DNA of 64,000 nucleotides from Paracraurococcus lichenis. Lineage in GTDB: Bacteria > Pseudomonadota > Alphaproteobacteria > Acetobacterales > Acetobacteraceae. The stretch spans positions 93,763 to 157,762 of the forward strand of contig NZ_JAUTWS010000016.1 of NCBI RefSeq assembly GCF_030657435.1. The letters run 5' to 3'. Positions 18,136 through 27,259 of the stretch are shown here, piece after piece. Below the pieces are notes generated by a model. The model made no database searches, was not told the DNA's origin, and saw only the letters and a program-made list of their open reading frames with translations. The position numbers were made by a program, and so were the translations under genes. The stretch's first letter is position 1. The number at the start of each line of letters is the position of its first letter.

Positions 18136-19446
18136 TCAGCCGGGATTGCGCAGGTTCTCCCGCAGCGTTCGGCCGGCATAGGCGGTGCGGTACAGGCCGC
18201 GCCGCTGCAGTTCCGGCACCAGCAGGCGCGTCACCTCCTCGAAGGTCACGGGAAAGACGGTGGGCGGCAGGATGAAGCCGTCGCAGGCGCCGGCGGTGAA
18301 CCAGTCCTCCAGCACATCGGCCACCTGCGCCGGCGTCCCCGCCAGCAGGTCGCGCGGGCGCCGCACGGCCTCGGCGAAGCTGATCCCCTTCTGCCGCGCC
18401 ACCTGCAGCATGCGGTCGCGGTGGCCCTGGACGCCCTGGTTGCTGCCCCCCGCCCCGTCCAGCGCCGCCGGGTCCTCGATCCGGCTGAGATCGGCGACCA
18501 CCGACCAGGAGGAGGCGGCGAGGACCAGTTCCGGGTCCACCAGGGATTCGATGAAGGCGGCCTTCTCGCGCGCGATGCTCTCCGTCTCCCCCAGCACCAC
18601 GGTGACCGAGGGCAGCACGGCGCATTCGTCCGGGTCGCGGCCGATCGCCGCCATCCGGCTGCGGATATCCGTGCGGTAGGCGATTGCATCGGCCTTGGTG
18701 GCCGGGGTGCAGAAGATCATCTCCGCCCAGCGCGCGGCGAATTCGCGGCCGCGCGGGGAGGAGCCGGCCTGCATCAGCACCGGCCGCCCCTGCGGGCTGC
18801 GCGGGACGGAGAGCGGGCCCTCCGTGCTGACATAGCGGCCCTCGTAATTCGCCCGGTGGATCTTCGCGGGGTCGGCGAAGCGGCCGGAGGCACGGTCCAG
18901 GACCAGCGCGTCCGCCTCCCAGCCCTGCCAGAGGGCATCGCAGGCCTCCAGCACCTCGTCCGCCATGTCATAGCGGGCTTCCTTGGGCGGCAGGCCCGGC
19001 TGGCCGAGATTCCGCGCCTCGAAGTCGCGGCCGGTGGTGACCACGTTCCAGGCCGCCCGGCCCTTGCTGAGGATATCGAGCGAGGCGAGCCAGCGCGCCG
19101 CGGCATAGGCCGGGGTGAAGCTGGTCGAGAGGGTGACGCCGAGGCCGAGGCGCTCGGTGACGCGCGCCATCTGCGGCAGCAGGACCATGGGATCGACCAG
19201 GGTGAGTTGCCCGCCGCGGCCGACATAATCCGCATAGCTGCCCTTGTAGAGGTCGGGGATGCCGAGCCCGTCGGCGAAGAAGCAGGCATCGAAGAGCCCG
19301 GCTTCCAGGATGCGGGCGCAGTCCTCCCAGCGGGAGGGCTCGAAGAGGTCGTCGAGCGTCGCGGCGGGGTGCCGCCAGGTGCTGGGATAGCTGAAGCTCG
19401 GGCCGGCCTTGAGATAGGCGACCAGGTGCATCCTGCGGCTCGTCAT
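18136..19446 (-). CDS. LLM class flavin-dependent monooxygenase (NtaA/SnaA/DszA type)
   Basis: 436 aa, normal for the NtaA/SnaA/SoxA(DszA) branch of the luciferase-like family. Visible signatures: 'MHLVAYLKAGPSFSYPSTWR' at the N-terminus, 'ARILEAGLFDACFFADGLG', 'LSTSFTPAYAAARWLASLDI', 'GRAAWNVVTTGRDFEARNLG', and 'PQGRPVLMQAGSSPRGREFA'. Enzymes of this branch use FMNH2 from a separate reductase to oxidise nitrilotriacetate, EDTA, sulfones or pristinamycin-type substrates. No flavin reductase gene is adjacent. It lies between two paralogous binding proteins on the same strand, so its substrate is probably what they bind. GGAGG precedes the ATG at 19446. Confidence 0.9.
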   Translation of the reverse strand: MTSRRMHLVAYLKAGPSFSYPSTWRHPAATLDDLFEPSRWEDCARILEAGLFDACFFADGLGIPDLYKGSYADYVGRGGQLTLVDPMVLLPQMARVTERLGLGVTLSTSFTPAYAAARWLASLDILSKGRAAWNVVTTGRDFEARNLGQPGLPPKEARYDMADEVLEACDALWQGWEADALVLDRASGRFADPAKIHRANYEGRYVSTEGPLSVPRSPQGRPVLMQAGSSPRGREFAARWAEMIFCTPATKADAIAYRTDIRSRMAAIGRDPDECAVLPSVTVVLGETESIAREKAAFIESLVDPELVLAASSWSVVADLSRIEDPAALDGAGGSNQGVQGHRDRMLQVARQKGISFAEAVRRPRDLLAGTPAQVADVLEDWFTAGACDGFILPPTVFPVTFEEVTRLLVPELQRRGLYRTAYAGRTLRENLRNPG

Positions 19447-19516
19447 CGCGCCTCCTCCGGTGCCGGCGGGCGAGGGGGCCCTCCCCTCGCCCAGGCACAC
19501 GGCATGCTGCCTATGG

Positions 19517-21115
19517 TTATTGCAGGTCCACCCGGGTCAGGTCCTGGTACCAGGACTGGGCACTGACGAAGCCCTTCACCCGCCGGGTCATCGCCCGTGG
19601 GTTGAGGTCGTGGACGATGTAGAGCCAGGGCGCCCCGTCCACGAGCCGCTCATGCGCGCGCTTCAGCGCCTCGGCGATCTTCGCCGGGTCGCGCTCGGTC
19701 TCGACCGCGGCGAAGGCCGCATCGAACCCGGCATCCTTCCAGTGGCCGGCATTGGAGCCGACGGGCGTCGCGTTGGAGGAGAGGAACCAGCGCGCCATCT
19801 GCGAGGGGTCCGACGAGACCAGGCTGATGTTCAGCGCATCCGCCCCCAGCCATTGCGGCGCCGTCGGCTCCGCCCTGAGGCCGGCCAGCAGCGTGTTCCA
19901 CTCCACCACCTCGAAGCCGACCTCGACGCCGCAGTTCTCGCGCAGTGACTGCTGCAGGAACTCGTTCATCGGCAGCGGCAGCATCTGGCCGGAGCCGCTG
20001 GTGGAGATGCCGACCTTGATCCTGAGCGGCTTCTGCGCCCCATAGCCGGCTGCCGCCAGCAGCGCCTTGCCCTTGGCGGCGTCCAGCCGGTAGCGGTTCT
20101 CGGGCGAGCCGAAGAGCGGATCGCCCGCCTTGTAGAAGCCGACCGAGGGCTCGGCCGTGCCGTTCAGCAGCGCCAGCATGCCGTCGCGGTCGATGCAGTA
20201 GTTCAGCGCCTGCCGCACCCGCACGTCCTGCACCGGGCTGCCCGCCTTGCCCGCGGCGAAGACCCAGGGCCAGACATGCGGATAGGAGTTGGTGACGACC
20301 TGGAAGCCGCCCTGCTTCAGGCTGGGGATGGCGTCGGGCGGCGGCACCTCGATCCAGTCCACCTGGCCGCTGCGCAGCGCGGCGAGGCGGCTGTTCGCCT
20401 CCGGAATGGGCAGCAGGAGGATGCGGTCGAGCTTCGGCCGGCGGTCCGGGTTCCAATAGGCGTCGTTGCGGGCAAGCTCGGCGGACTGCCGCGGGACGAA
20501 GCGGCTGATCCGGAAGGGCCCGGTGCCCGCCGCCCCGGCCGCCGCCACCTTGCCCCAGTCATTGCCGGCCGCGGTGAAGCTTTGCGGCGAGGTGAAGAGG
20601 ATCCAGGTCAGCAGGTAGGGCAGGTAGGAGACCGGGCGGGCGGTCTCGATCTCGACCGTCCGGTCGTCGATCTTGCGGTAGCCCGAGAGGATGGAGACGC
20701 GGCCGCGCGCCAGCGCCGCGCCGGCGGCGTCGAATTGCGGGCTGTCGTTCTTATAGAAGCGGTCGAGGTTCCAGATGACCGCATCGGCGCCGAAGGGCGT
20801 GCCGTCATGGAAGGCGACGCCCTGGCGCAGGGTGAAGCGCCATTTCTTCGGCTCGGCCGCATCCTGCGCCCAGCTTTCGGCCAGGCCCGGGCGGATATCG
20901 GCCGGCTTGTCGGCGCGGGTCAGGTCCCAGTCCACCAGCGGCTCGAAGACCGGGAAGCCGAGGAAGCGCATGCCCTCGGAGCCGTTGTTGGGCATGCCGG
21001 AGGTGGTCGGCACGTCGCTCGCCGTCATGGCGATGCGGAGCGTCTTCTGCTGCGCGGCGGCAAGGGTCGGCAGGGCCGCGATGGTGGCGGCGAGGGCAAG
21101 GTGGCGCAGTCGCAT
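19517..21115 (-). CDS. ABC transporter substrate-binding protein, SBP_bac_5 family (copy B)
   Basis: 532 aa; signal peptide residues ~1-21 ('LALAATIAALPTLAAAQQ'), then 'TLRIAMTASDVPTTSGMPNN' and 'KKWRFTLRQGVAFHDGTPFG'. It ends with the same C-terminal block as copy A (WLYIVHDLNPRAM, then 'GFVSAQSWYQDL'). The two copies flank the flavin monooxygenase and clearly arose by duplication. No permease or ATPase partner in the window. First gene of a likely three-gene unit SBP-LLM-SBP that ends at the terminator near 16400. Confidence 0.9.
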   Translation of the reverse strand: MRLRHLALAATIAALPTLAAAQQKTLRIAMTASDVPTTSGMPNNGSEGMRFLGFPVFEPLVDWDLTRADKPADIRPGLAESWAQDAAEPKKWRFTLRQGVAFHDGTPFGADAVIWNLDRFYKNDSPQFDAAGAALARGRVSILSGYRKIDDRTVEIETARPVSYLPYLLTWILFTSPQSFTAAGNDWGKVAAAGAAGTGPFRISRFVPRQSAELARNDAYWNPDRRPKLDRILLLPIPEANSRLAALRSGQVDWIEVPPPDAIPSLKQGGFQVVTNSYPHVWPWVFAAGKAGSPVQDVRVRQALNYCIDRDGMLALLNGTAEPSVGFYKAGDPLFGSPENRYRLDAAKGKALLAAAGYGAQKPLRIKVGISTSGSGQMLPLPMNEFLQQSLRENCGVEVGFEVVEWNTLLAGLRAEPTAPQWLGADALNISLVSSDPSQMARWFLSSNATPVGSNAGHWKDAGFDAAFAAVETERDPAKIAEALKRAHERLVDGAPWLYIVHDLNPRAMTRRVKGFVSAQSWYQDLTRVDLQ

Positions 21116-21210
21116 GCAAGGCTCCGGTCCCGGTGAGGGGCAGGGCCTTGCAAGCCGCGTGCAACCGCCCGGCCGCCGCGCCGGCGCCGGCATGGCGGGG
21201 CTTCCGCCCC

Positions 21211-22851
21211 CTACCCCGCGCTGCGGTCCCGGTAGGTCCGCTTGAGGTCCGCCTTCCAAAGCTTGCCCGTCGCGGTCAGCGGCAGGCTGTCCACGAACTC
21301 CACCTGGTCCGGGATCCACCACTTCGCCACCTTGCCCTCGTAATAGCCGAGGATGTCCTGCGGCGTCGGGCTGGTCCCCGGCTTCGGGACGATCAGCAGC
21401 AGCGGCCGCTCGTCCCATTTGCTGTGGTGGATGCCGATGACGGCGGCCTGCGCCACCGCCGGATGGCCCAGGATCAGGTTCTCCAGCGTGATGGAGCTGA
21501 TCCACTCGCCGCCCGACTTGATGACGTCCTTGGCGCGGTCGACGATCTCGATGCAGCCGAGCTCGTCCACCGTCACCACGTCGCCGGTGCGGAACCAGCC
21601 ATCCCCGGTGAAGGCCGGATCGCCCGGCCGGTTGAAGTACTGCTTCGCCACCCAGGGGCCGCGCACCTCGAGCTCGCCGAAGGCGACGCCGTCATGGGGA
21701 ATCTCCTTCCCCTCCCCGTCGCGCACCCTGAGCTCGATCCCGAAGAGCGCGCGGCCCTGCTTGCGCGCATAGTCGAGGAAGCGGTCCGCGTCCCAGTCCG
21801 CGTTCTGCGGCAGGCGTGCATTGGCGGTGCCTAGCGGGCTCAGCTCCGTCATGCCCCAGGCATGGCGGATGTTGATGCCGTACTCCTTCAGGAACCCGGC
21901 ATTGATCGGCGTCGGCAGCGCCGTGCCGCCGACGACCAGCCGCGGCGGGTGGCGGAAGCGCCGGGACGGGTCGGCCCGCAGCCATTGCAGCAGCGCGGTC
22001 CAGATGGTGGGCACGCCGGCCGAGAAGGTGACGCCCTCCTCCTCGAAGAGCCGGTGCAGGCTGGCCGGGTCGAGCTTCGGCCCGGGCATGACGAGGGAGG
22101 CGCCCGCCATCGCAGCGGCATAGGGAATGCCCCAGCCATTCACGTGGAACATCGGCACGACGGGCATGACCACGTCCTCGGCGCCGATGTTGAAGACGTC
22201 CTTCTGCAGCACCGAGATGCCGTGGATGACGGTGGAGCGGTGGCTGTAGAGTACGCCCTTCGGATCGCCCGTGGTGCCGGAGGTGTAGCAGAGCGAGGAG
22301 GCCGAACGCTCGTCGAGCTCGGGCCAGTCGAAATGCCCGGGCTGGCCGGCGATCAGGCTCTCCTGCGCCACCACCTCGAAGCGGCCGCGCAGCGGGCAGG
22401 GGTCGGGGATCTCCGCCTCCGTGCCCATGACCACGATGGTCCTGAGGCTGCCGGGCAGGTGGTCGGCCAGCGCCTCGGCGCCCTTCATCAGGGTCGGGTC
22501 GACGAAGAGGTGGGTGTCCGCCGCGTCCTTCAGGATGAAGGCTATCTGGTCGGGGAAGAGCCGCGGGTTCACGGTGTGCAGCACCGCGCCCATGGAGGAG
22601 ACGCCGTAATAGACCTCGAGGTGCCGGTGCTCGTTCCAGGCGAGCGTCGCGATCCGCTCTCCCTGCTTCACCCCGCGCGCCGTCAGCGCATGCGCCAGTT
22701 GCGCGGCGCGGGCGGCGACCTGCGGCCAGGTGTGCCGGACCAGGCTGCCATTGGGTCGGGCGGAGACGATCTTCGCGCCGCCATGGTTCCTCGCCGCATG
22801 CTCCAGGATGGAGGAGATGAGCAGCGGACGGTCCTGCATCAGGCCCAGCAT
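21211..22851 (-). CDS. long-chain acyl-CoA ligase (AMP-binding family)
   Basis: 546 aa ANL-superfamily enzyme. The ATP-binding P-loop is 'YTSGTTGDPKGVLYSHRS', the A5 motif 'HAWGMTELSPLG', the A7 motif 'GWFRTGDVVTVDE', the hinge 'IVDRAKDVIKSGGEWIS' and the C-terminal lysine region 'LPLTATGKLWKADLK'. It activates medium- or long-chain fatty acids or related carboxylates to CoA thioesters. Start ATG 22851; an in-frame ATG at 22839 is the alternative. A short GGGGC-TTCC-GCCCC hairpin lies directly after the stop. Confidence 0.92.
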   Translation of the reverse strand: MLGLMQDRPLLISSILEHAARNHGGAKIVSARPNGSLVRHTWPQVAARAAQLAHALTARGVKQGERIATLAWNEHRHLEVYYGVSSMGAVLHTVNPRLFPDQIAFILKDAADTHLFVDPTLMKGAEALADHLPGSLRTIVVMGTEAEIPDPCPLRGRFEVVAQESLIAGQPGHFDWPELDERSASSLCYTSGTTGDPKGVLYSHRSTVIHGISVLQKDVFNIGAEDVVMPVVPMFHVNGWGIPYAAAMAGASLVMPGPKLDPASLHRLFEEEGVTFSAGVPTIWTALLQWLRADPSRRFRHPPRLVVGGTALPTPINAGFLKEYGINIRHAWGMTELSPLGTANARLPQNADWDADRFLDYARKQGRALFGIELRVRDGEGKEIPHDGVAFGELEVRGPWVAKQYFNRPGDPAFTGDGWFRTGDVVTVDELGCIEIVDRAKDVIKSGGEWISSITLENLILGHPAVAQAAVIGIHHSKWDERPLLLIVPKPGTSPTPQDILGYYEGKVAKWWIPDQVEFVDSLPLTATGKLWKADLKRTYRDRSAG

Positions 22852-22917
22852 TCCCGGAAGCCTCCCTAGGTTTGCCTGCGATATGAGGCTCCGGGGGCCG
22901 TGGCGGCAAGGGCGGCG

Positions 22918-23520
22918 TCAGGCCGCGGGCGGGACATCCGCGCCGAGGGCGATCTCCAGCAGGCTGGGCCCGCCCGGGATGCGGCACGCCATCATGGCAT
23001 CGAAGGCCGCATGCGGGTGCGGCAGGTCGAGGTGCAGATGGGCGTGCCGGCCCGGCGCGGGGCCATAGGATCCCCCGATCGCGGCGACGAGGTCGGAGGG
23101 ATGGAATCGCGCCCCACCCAGGGCGCGGGCATTGATCCAGAGCCGGGCGCCGGCCCGGACCCGGGCGAGGAACCTCGCATCCACGGCCCGCGCGACGGGA
23201 TCGACGGTGATGAGCAGGTCCACGGGTCGCCCCTGCTCGCCGAGGCGGGCGGCGATCCGCGCCGCGGCATGGCCGCCCCAGCTATGGCCGACCAGGCGGA
23301 TCGGCGTGCCGGGCGGCTGCGCCGCGATCAGGGCGAGGATGGCGCCTTCCTGGTCGTGGTGGCGGTAATGGACCAGGCGCATCCCGGCATCCGGCAGGCC
23401 GGCGAGGCGGTCATGGACCCGGCCGACCTTGCGCAGCAGGCGGTCGGCGGCGCCGCCGATCAGGACGAGGAGCGGGCGGGCCGGGGCAGGCTGACCGGAC
23501 ACGTCGGGGCGGGGGTGCAT
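22918..23520 (-). CDS. putative alpha/beta hydrolase
   Basis: 200 aa. 'PLLVLIGGAADRLL' resembles the first strand of an alpha/beta hydrolase, and 'IRLVGHSWGGHAAARIAARL' holds a GHSWGG nucleophile elbow with the catalytic serine; 'LLITVDPVARAVD' fits the acid-bearing strand. No signal peptide. Lipase/esterase or thioesterase activity on an unknown substrate is plausible; the protein is at the short end for the fold. It lies between the acyl-CoA ligase and the GMC oxidoreductase on the same strand. Confidence 0.65.
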   Translation of the reverse strand: MHPRPDVSGQPAPARPLLVLIGGAADRLLRKVGRVHDRLAGLPDAGMRLVHYRHHDQEGAILALIAAQPPGTPIRLVGHSWGGHAAARIAARLGEQGRPVDLLITVDPVARAVDARFLARVRAGARLWINARALGGARFHPSDLVAAIGGSYGPAPGRHAHLHLDLPHPHAAFDAMMACRIPGGPSLLEIALGADVPPAA

Positions 23521-23647
23521 GGCGGGCTTGTAGCGCGGTGCCGGGACCCGCGCGCGCCGTCCCGGGCCGGCCGCGCGCGGCGCGGATCATGGAGGGGGTC
23601 CCGGCTGCGAGGACGAAGACGTGGTCGGCGTACCGCCGTCCGCGCCC

Positions 23648-25279
23648 TCACCCCGCCCGGATGAAGGCCGCCGCGCGCTCCCCGATCATCAGCGCCGCCG
23701 GCTGGATGTTGGAGGAGGGCACCAGCGGCATGACGCTGGCATCCGCCACCCGCAACCCCTCCACGCCCTTCAGCCGCAGGCGGCTGTCCACGGGCGCCAG
23801 CGCGTCCTCCCCCATCCGCGCCGTGCCGCAGGGGTGGTAGACGGTGCCGCCGTCGCGGCGGATCATCGCGAGTATCTCCTCATCCGTGCGCACCTCCGGC
23901 CCGGGCGTCAGTTCCTCCTCGATCAGCGCGGCCAGCGGCCCCTGCGACGCAAGCTTCCGGCCGTACTTCACGCCCTCCACCATCAGGTGCCGGTCATGCG
24001 CCGCCTCCAGGTAGTTCGCCCGGATCACCGGCTTGTCCGCCGGGTCGGGGCTGCGCAGCGTGATGGTGCCGCGGCTGTCCGGCCGGCACTGGCAGGCGCT
24101 GAACATGAAGCCGGGATGCCGGTCCGGCCCCTGGTCGTAGCTGGTGACGGTGAAGTTCACGAAGAGGTACTGCATGTCCGGCTCCTCCGCGCCGGGCAGC
24201 ACGCGGGCGAAGAGGTTGGCCTCCGCCGCGCCGATGCTCATCGGCCCGCGCCGGTCGAAGGCGTAGCGCGCGGCCATGCGCAGCTTGCCGACCGGGCTGT
24301 GCCAGTACTCGTTGACCGTGCGGCAGGGCTTCACCCGGAAGCGCATGCGCTGCAGGAAATGGTCCTGCAGGTTCCGCCCGACCCCCGGCGCGTGCAGGAG
24401 CGTCTCGATCCCCATCTCCTGCAGGTGCGCGCCGTCGCCGATACCGGAGAGCATCAGGATCTGCGGCGTGCCGATCGCGCCCGCACTCAGCACCACCTCG
24501 CGCCGCGCCTCCCAGCGCTCCAGCCCCGCCGGGCCCCTGACCAGTGCGCCGATGCAGCGCATGCCCTCGAACAGGAGCCGCTGGATCGGCCGCTCCGGCA
24601 TCACCCGCAGGTTCGGCCGCGCCAGCGCGGGCTTGAGGAACATGTCGGCCGAATGGCTCCGCACGCCGCGCCTGATGTTCAGCGGCATGGGCCCGACGCC
24701 CTCGTGCCAGGCGCCGTTGAAGTCCTTCACCCGCTGGTGGCCCATCGCCAGGGCGGCGGCGATGAAGGCCTGCGCGCCGGGGGAGGTGTGCCGCGCCTCG
24801 GAGGTATGGATCGGCCCCGCCGTCCCGCGCTCGGCGGAGGGCTCGCCCGCCCAGGTCTCCATCCCGCGGAAGAAGGGCAGGCAATCGTCATAGGACCAGC
24901 CGCGCGCCCCGGACTGCGCCCAGCGGTCGTAGTCGCGCGGGCTGCCGCGCAGGAACACGAGGCCGTTCACCGCGCCGGAGCCGCCCACCACCTTGCCGCG
25001 CGGCCAGTGGATGCTGCGGCCCTCGAGGCCGGGCTCGGGTTCCGTGTGGAAGCGCCAGTCGTACTTGCCGCTGGAATAGAGCCGGGCGAAGCCGGCCGGG
25101 ATGCGGATCCAGGGATCGCGCCAGGCCGCCGGCCCGGCCTCGATCAGCGCCACCTGGGTCGCGGCATCCTCCGACAGCCGCGCGGCGATGACGCAGCCGG
25201 CCGAGCCGGCGCCGAGCACCAGGATATCCGTCGTGTGCACCGCCGCGACCTGCTCGCGCCGGACCGATCCCTCGGGCAT
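23648..25279 (-). CDS. GMC family oxidoreductase (choline dehydrogenase-like)
   Basis: 543 aa. The N-terminal FAD-binding motif 'DILVLGAGSAGCVIAARLSE' is followed by the GMC signature 1 region 'WPRGKVVGGSGAVNGLVFLR', signature 2 'GAIGTPQILMLSGIG', and the C-terminal active-site regions 'GGTVYHPCGTARMGED' and 'PLVPSSNIQPAALMIGERAA'. An FAD-dependent alcohol dehydrogenase; choline is only one possible substrate, and no betaine aldehyde dehydrogenase gene is nearby. The ATG at 25279 has GGGGGAAG upstream. It directly follows the Bug receptor gene on the same strand (59-base gap). Confidence 0.92.
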   Translation of the reverse strand: MPEGSVRREQVAAVHTTDILVLGAGSAGCVIAARLSEDAATQVALIEAGPAAWRDPWIRIPAGFARLYSSGKYDWRFHTEPEPGLEGRSIHWPRGKVVGGSGAVNGLVFLRGSPRDYDRWAQSGARGWSYDDCLPFFRGMETWAGEPSAERGTAGPIHTSEARHTSPGAQAFIAAALAMGHQRVKDFNGAWHEGVGPMPLNIRRGVRSHSADMFLKPALARPNLRVMPERPIQRLLFEGMRCIGALVRGPAGLERWEARREVVLSAGAIGTPQILMLSGIGDGAHLQEMGIETLLHAPGVGRNLQDHFLQRMRFRVKPCRTVNEYWHSPVGKLRMAARYAFDRRGPMSIGAAEANLFARVLPGAEEPDMQYLFVNFTVTSYDQGPDRHPGFMFSACQCRPDSRGTITLRSPDPADKPVIRANYLEAAHDRHLMVEGVKYGRKLASQGPLAALIEEELTPGPEVRTDEEILAMIRRDGGTVYHPCGTARMGEDALAPVDSRLRLKGVEGLRVADASVMPLVPSSNIQPAALMIGERAAAFIRAG

Positions 25280-25338
25280 TGCCGCTTCCCCCCGACCTGC
25301 TTGTTGGGGGCATGATGGCAGGGGGCGCGGCGCCGCGC

Positions 25339-26310
25339 CTAGTCCGGCCTGATCCCGGCGTCGCGGATCAGCGCCCCCCACATCGCCGTCTCGGCCTCGA
25401 GCGTCCGGCGCAGGGCCGCGGCATCGCCTGTCGTGATGGTGACGCCGCTCTCGGCCATGCGTGCCCGGACATCGCCATCTTGGGTCGCGGCGGCCAGCGC
25501 CGCCTCCAGCCGCGCCAGCACCGGCGCCGGGGTGCCCGCCGGCGCGAAGAGCCCCTGCCAGAACACCACGTCGAAGCCCGGCAGGGCATCGGCGACCGGC
25601 GGCAGGTCCGGCAACAGGCCGCTGCGGTCGGCCGAGGAGATGGCGAGGCCGCGCGTGCCGCCGTCGCGCAGGCTCGGCAAAGCCTCCAGCACCGCCTGGA
25701 ACATGGCCTGGATGCGCCCGGCCCGCAGGTCGAGCAGCGCCGGCGCGCCGCCGCGATAGGGCACATGCGTCACCTCGATCCCGGCGCGCTGGGCAAACAG
25801 CGCCTGCGCCAGGTGGTTCACCGCGCCCGTGCCGCTGCTGCCGAAATTGAGCCTGCCCGGATTGGCCCGGCACCAGGCGACCAGCTCCGCGGTGCTGCGC
25901 ACGGGCAGCGCGGGATGGACATGCAGGACGAAGGCGGTGCGGAAGACCATGCCGATCGGCGCCAGTTCCCGCAGCGGCTCCTTCGGCGTCAGGCTGGGCT
26001 GCAGGCCAGGGTTGATGGCGAGCGTCGAGGTGCCCATCAGCAGCGTGTACCCGTCCGGCCGCGACCCCGCGACGGCGGTGCCGGCGACCGAGGTCGCGGC
26101 GCCGGCGCGATTCTCCACCACCATGGGCACGCCGAGCTCGCGGCCCATCCGCTCGGCGACCGCGCGGCTGGTGATGTCGGTGACGCCGCCCGGCGCATAG
26201 CCGGACATCACGGTGATGGCGCGGGCCGGGAAGGCCTCCGGCGCCTGGGCGCGGGCGGCGGCGGGCAACAGCGCGGGCGCGGCCAGCAGGGCGCGGCGGC
26301 GGATGATCAT
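25339..26310 (-). CDS. Bug family tripartite tricarboxylate transporter substrate-binding protein
   Basis: 323 aa. Signal peptide with an Arg cluster ('MIIRRRALLAAPALLPAAAR'), then the Bug/TctC signature 'YAPGGVTDITSRAVAERMGR', 'VVENRAGAATSVAGTAVA' and 'NFGSSGTGAVNHLAQALFA'. Periplasmic receptor for carboxylates or related small acids. No TctA/TctB membrane genes are adjacent, as is common for the expanded Bug sets of this group. GGGAGA precedes the ATG at 26310. It probably forms a unit with the GMC oxidoreductase gene. Confidence 0.93.
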   Translation of the reverse strand: MIIRRRALLAAPALLPAAARAQAPEAFPARAITVMSGYAPGGVTDITSRAVAERMGRELGVPMVVENRAGAATSVAGTAVAGSRPDGYTLLMGTSTLAINPGLQPSLTPKEPLRELAPIGMVFRTAFVLHVHPALPVRSTAELVAWCRANPGRLNFGSSGTGAVNHLAQALFAQRAGIEVTHVPYRGGAPALLDLRAGRIQAMFQAVLEALPSLRDGGTRGLAISSADRSGLLPDLPPVADALPGFDVVFWQGLFAPAGTPAPVLARLEAALAAATQDGDVRARMAESGVTITTGDAAALRRTLEAETAMWGALIRDAGIRPD

Positions 26311-26448
26311 GGACGGTCTCCCGGTATCGTTCGCGGCGCAAGCTGGCCGCGCAAGCCGTCGCGAGCAAGACGGGACGGAAATACGCATGTCATCGTCATG
26401 TCATCCGCATGTCACAGGGCACCCGTATAGGCCGCCCAGGGACGAGGG

Positions 26449-27237
26449 ATGCCGATGCTCGAGCTGCAGGGCCTGACGCGGCGCTTCGGCGCCGTGACGG
26501 CGGTGGACGCCGTGACGCTGTCCGTGCCGGCCGGCCAGATGGTCGGCGTCATCGGCCGTTCCGGCGCGGGCAAGTCCACCATGCTCCGCATGATCAACCG
26601 GCTGACCGACCCGAGCGCCGGCCGCATCCTCTTCCACGGCCGCGACGTCGGCGCGCTGCAGGGCGCGGCGCTGCGCCGCTGGCGCACCGACTGCGCCATG
26701 ATCTTCCAGCAGTTCAACCTGGTCCCGCGCCTCGACGTGCTGACCAACGTGCTGGTCGGGCGGCTGAACCATGTGGCGCCCTGGCGGTCCCTCGCCGGGC
26801 TCTGGCCGGAGGCGGACCGCGCCATCGCCCTCTCGGCGCTCGAGCAATTCGATATCGGCCGGCTTGCGGCGCAGCGTGCCGACAGCCTCTCGGGCGGCCA
26901 GCAGCAGCGCGTCGCCATTGCCCGCGCCCTGGTGCAGGAACCCTCCATCATCCTGGCGGATGAGCCGGTCGCCTCGCTCGACCCGCGCAATGCCAGGCTG
27001 GTCATGGACGCGCTGGCCGACATCAACCGGCGCTACGGCATCACCATCCTGGTCAACATCCATTCGCTCGACCTCGCCCGCGCCTATTGCGAGCGGCTGG
27101 TCGGGCTCGCGCAGGGGCGGCTGGTCTTCGACGGCCCGCCCGAGGCGCTGACGGACGAGGCCGCCCGCCAGCTCTACGGGCTGGAGGCGGCCGAGGCGGT
27201 GGGCAGGGACGCGCCCCGCGTGCCGGTCCACGCCTGA
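26449..27237 (+). CDS. phnC: phosphonate-type ABC transporter ATP-binding protein
   Basis: 262 aa. Walker A 'GRSGAGKST', signature '[15 protein letters not shown]', Walker B '[13 protein letters not shown]' and the switch histidine in '[11 protein letters not shown]'. '[20 protein letters not shown]' is typical of PhnC. It energises import together with the binding protein and two permeases that follow. Start ATG 26449 with 'gacgaggg' upstream; a second ATG at 26455 is possible. It is divergent from the Bug receptor gene. Confidence 0.92.
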   Translation: MPMLELQGLTRRFGAVTAVDAVTLSVPAGQMVGVIGRSGAGKSTMLRMINRLTDPSAGRILFHGRDVGALQGAALRRWRTDCAMIFQQFNLVPRLDVLTNVLVGRLNHVAPWRSLAGLWPEADRAIALSALEQFDIGRLAAQRADSLSGGQQQRVAIARALVQEPSIILADEPVASLDPRNARLVMDALADINRRYGITILVNIHSLDLARAYCERLVGLAQGRLVFDGPPEALTDEAARQLYGLEAAEAVGRDAPRVPVHA

Positions 27238-27259
27238 ACCACCCACGGAGACGACACGC

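Noticed and set aside
23648..26368. A single 906-codon minus-strand frame covering GMC oxidoreductase and upstream sequence
   Set aside because: The upstream third is out of frame with the real Bug receptor gene and has shadow composition; the GMC gene starts at 25279 with its own ribosome binding site. It is not a fusion.
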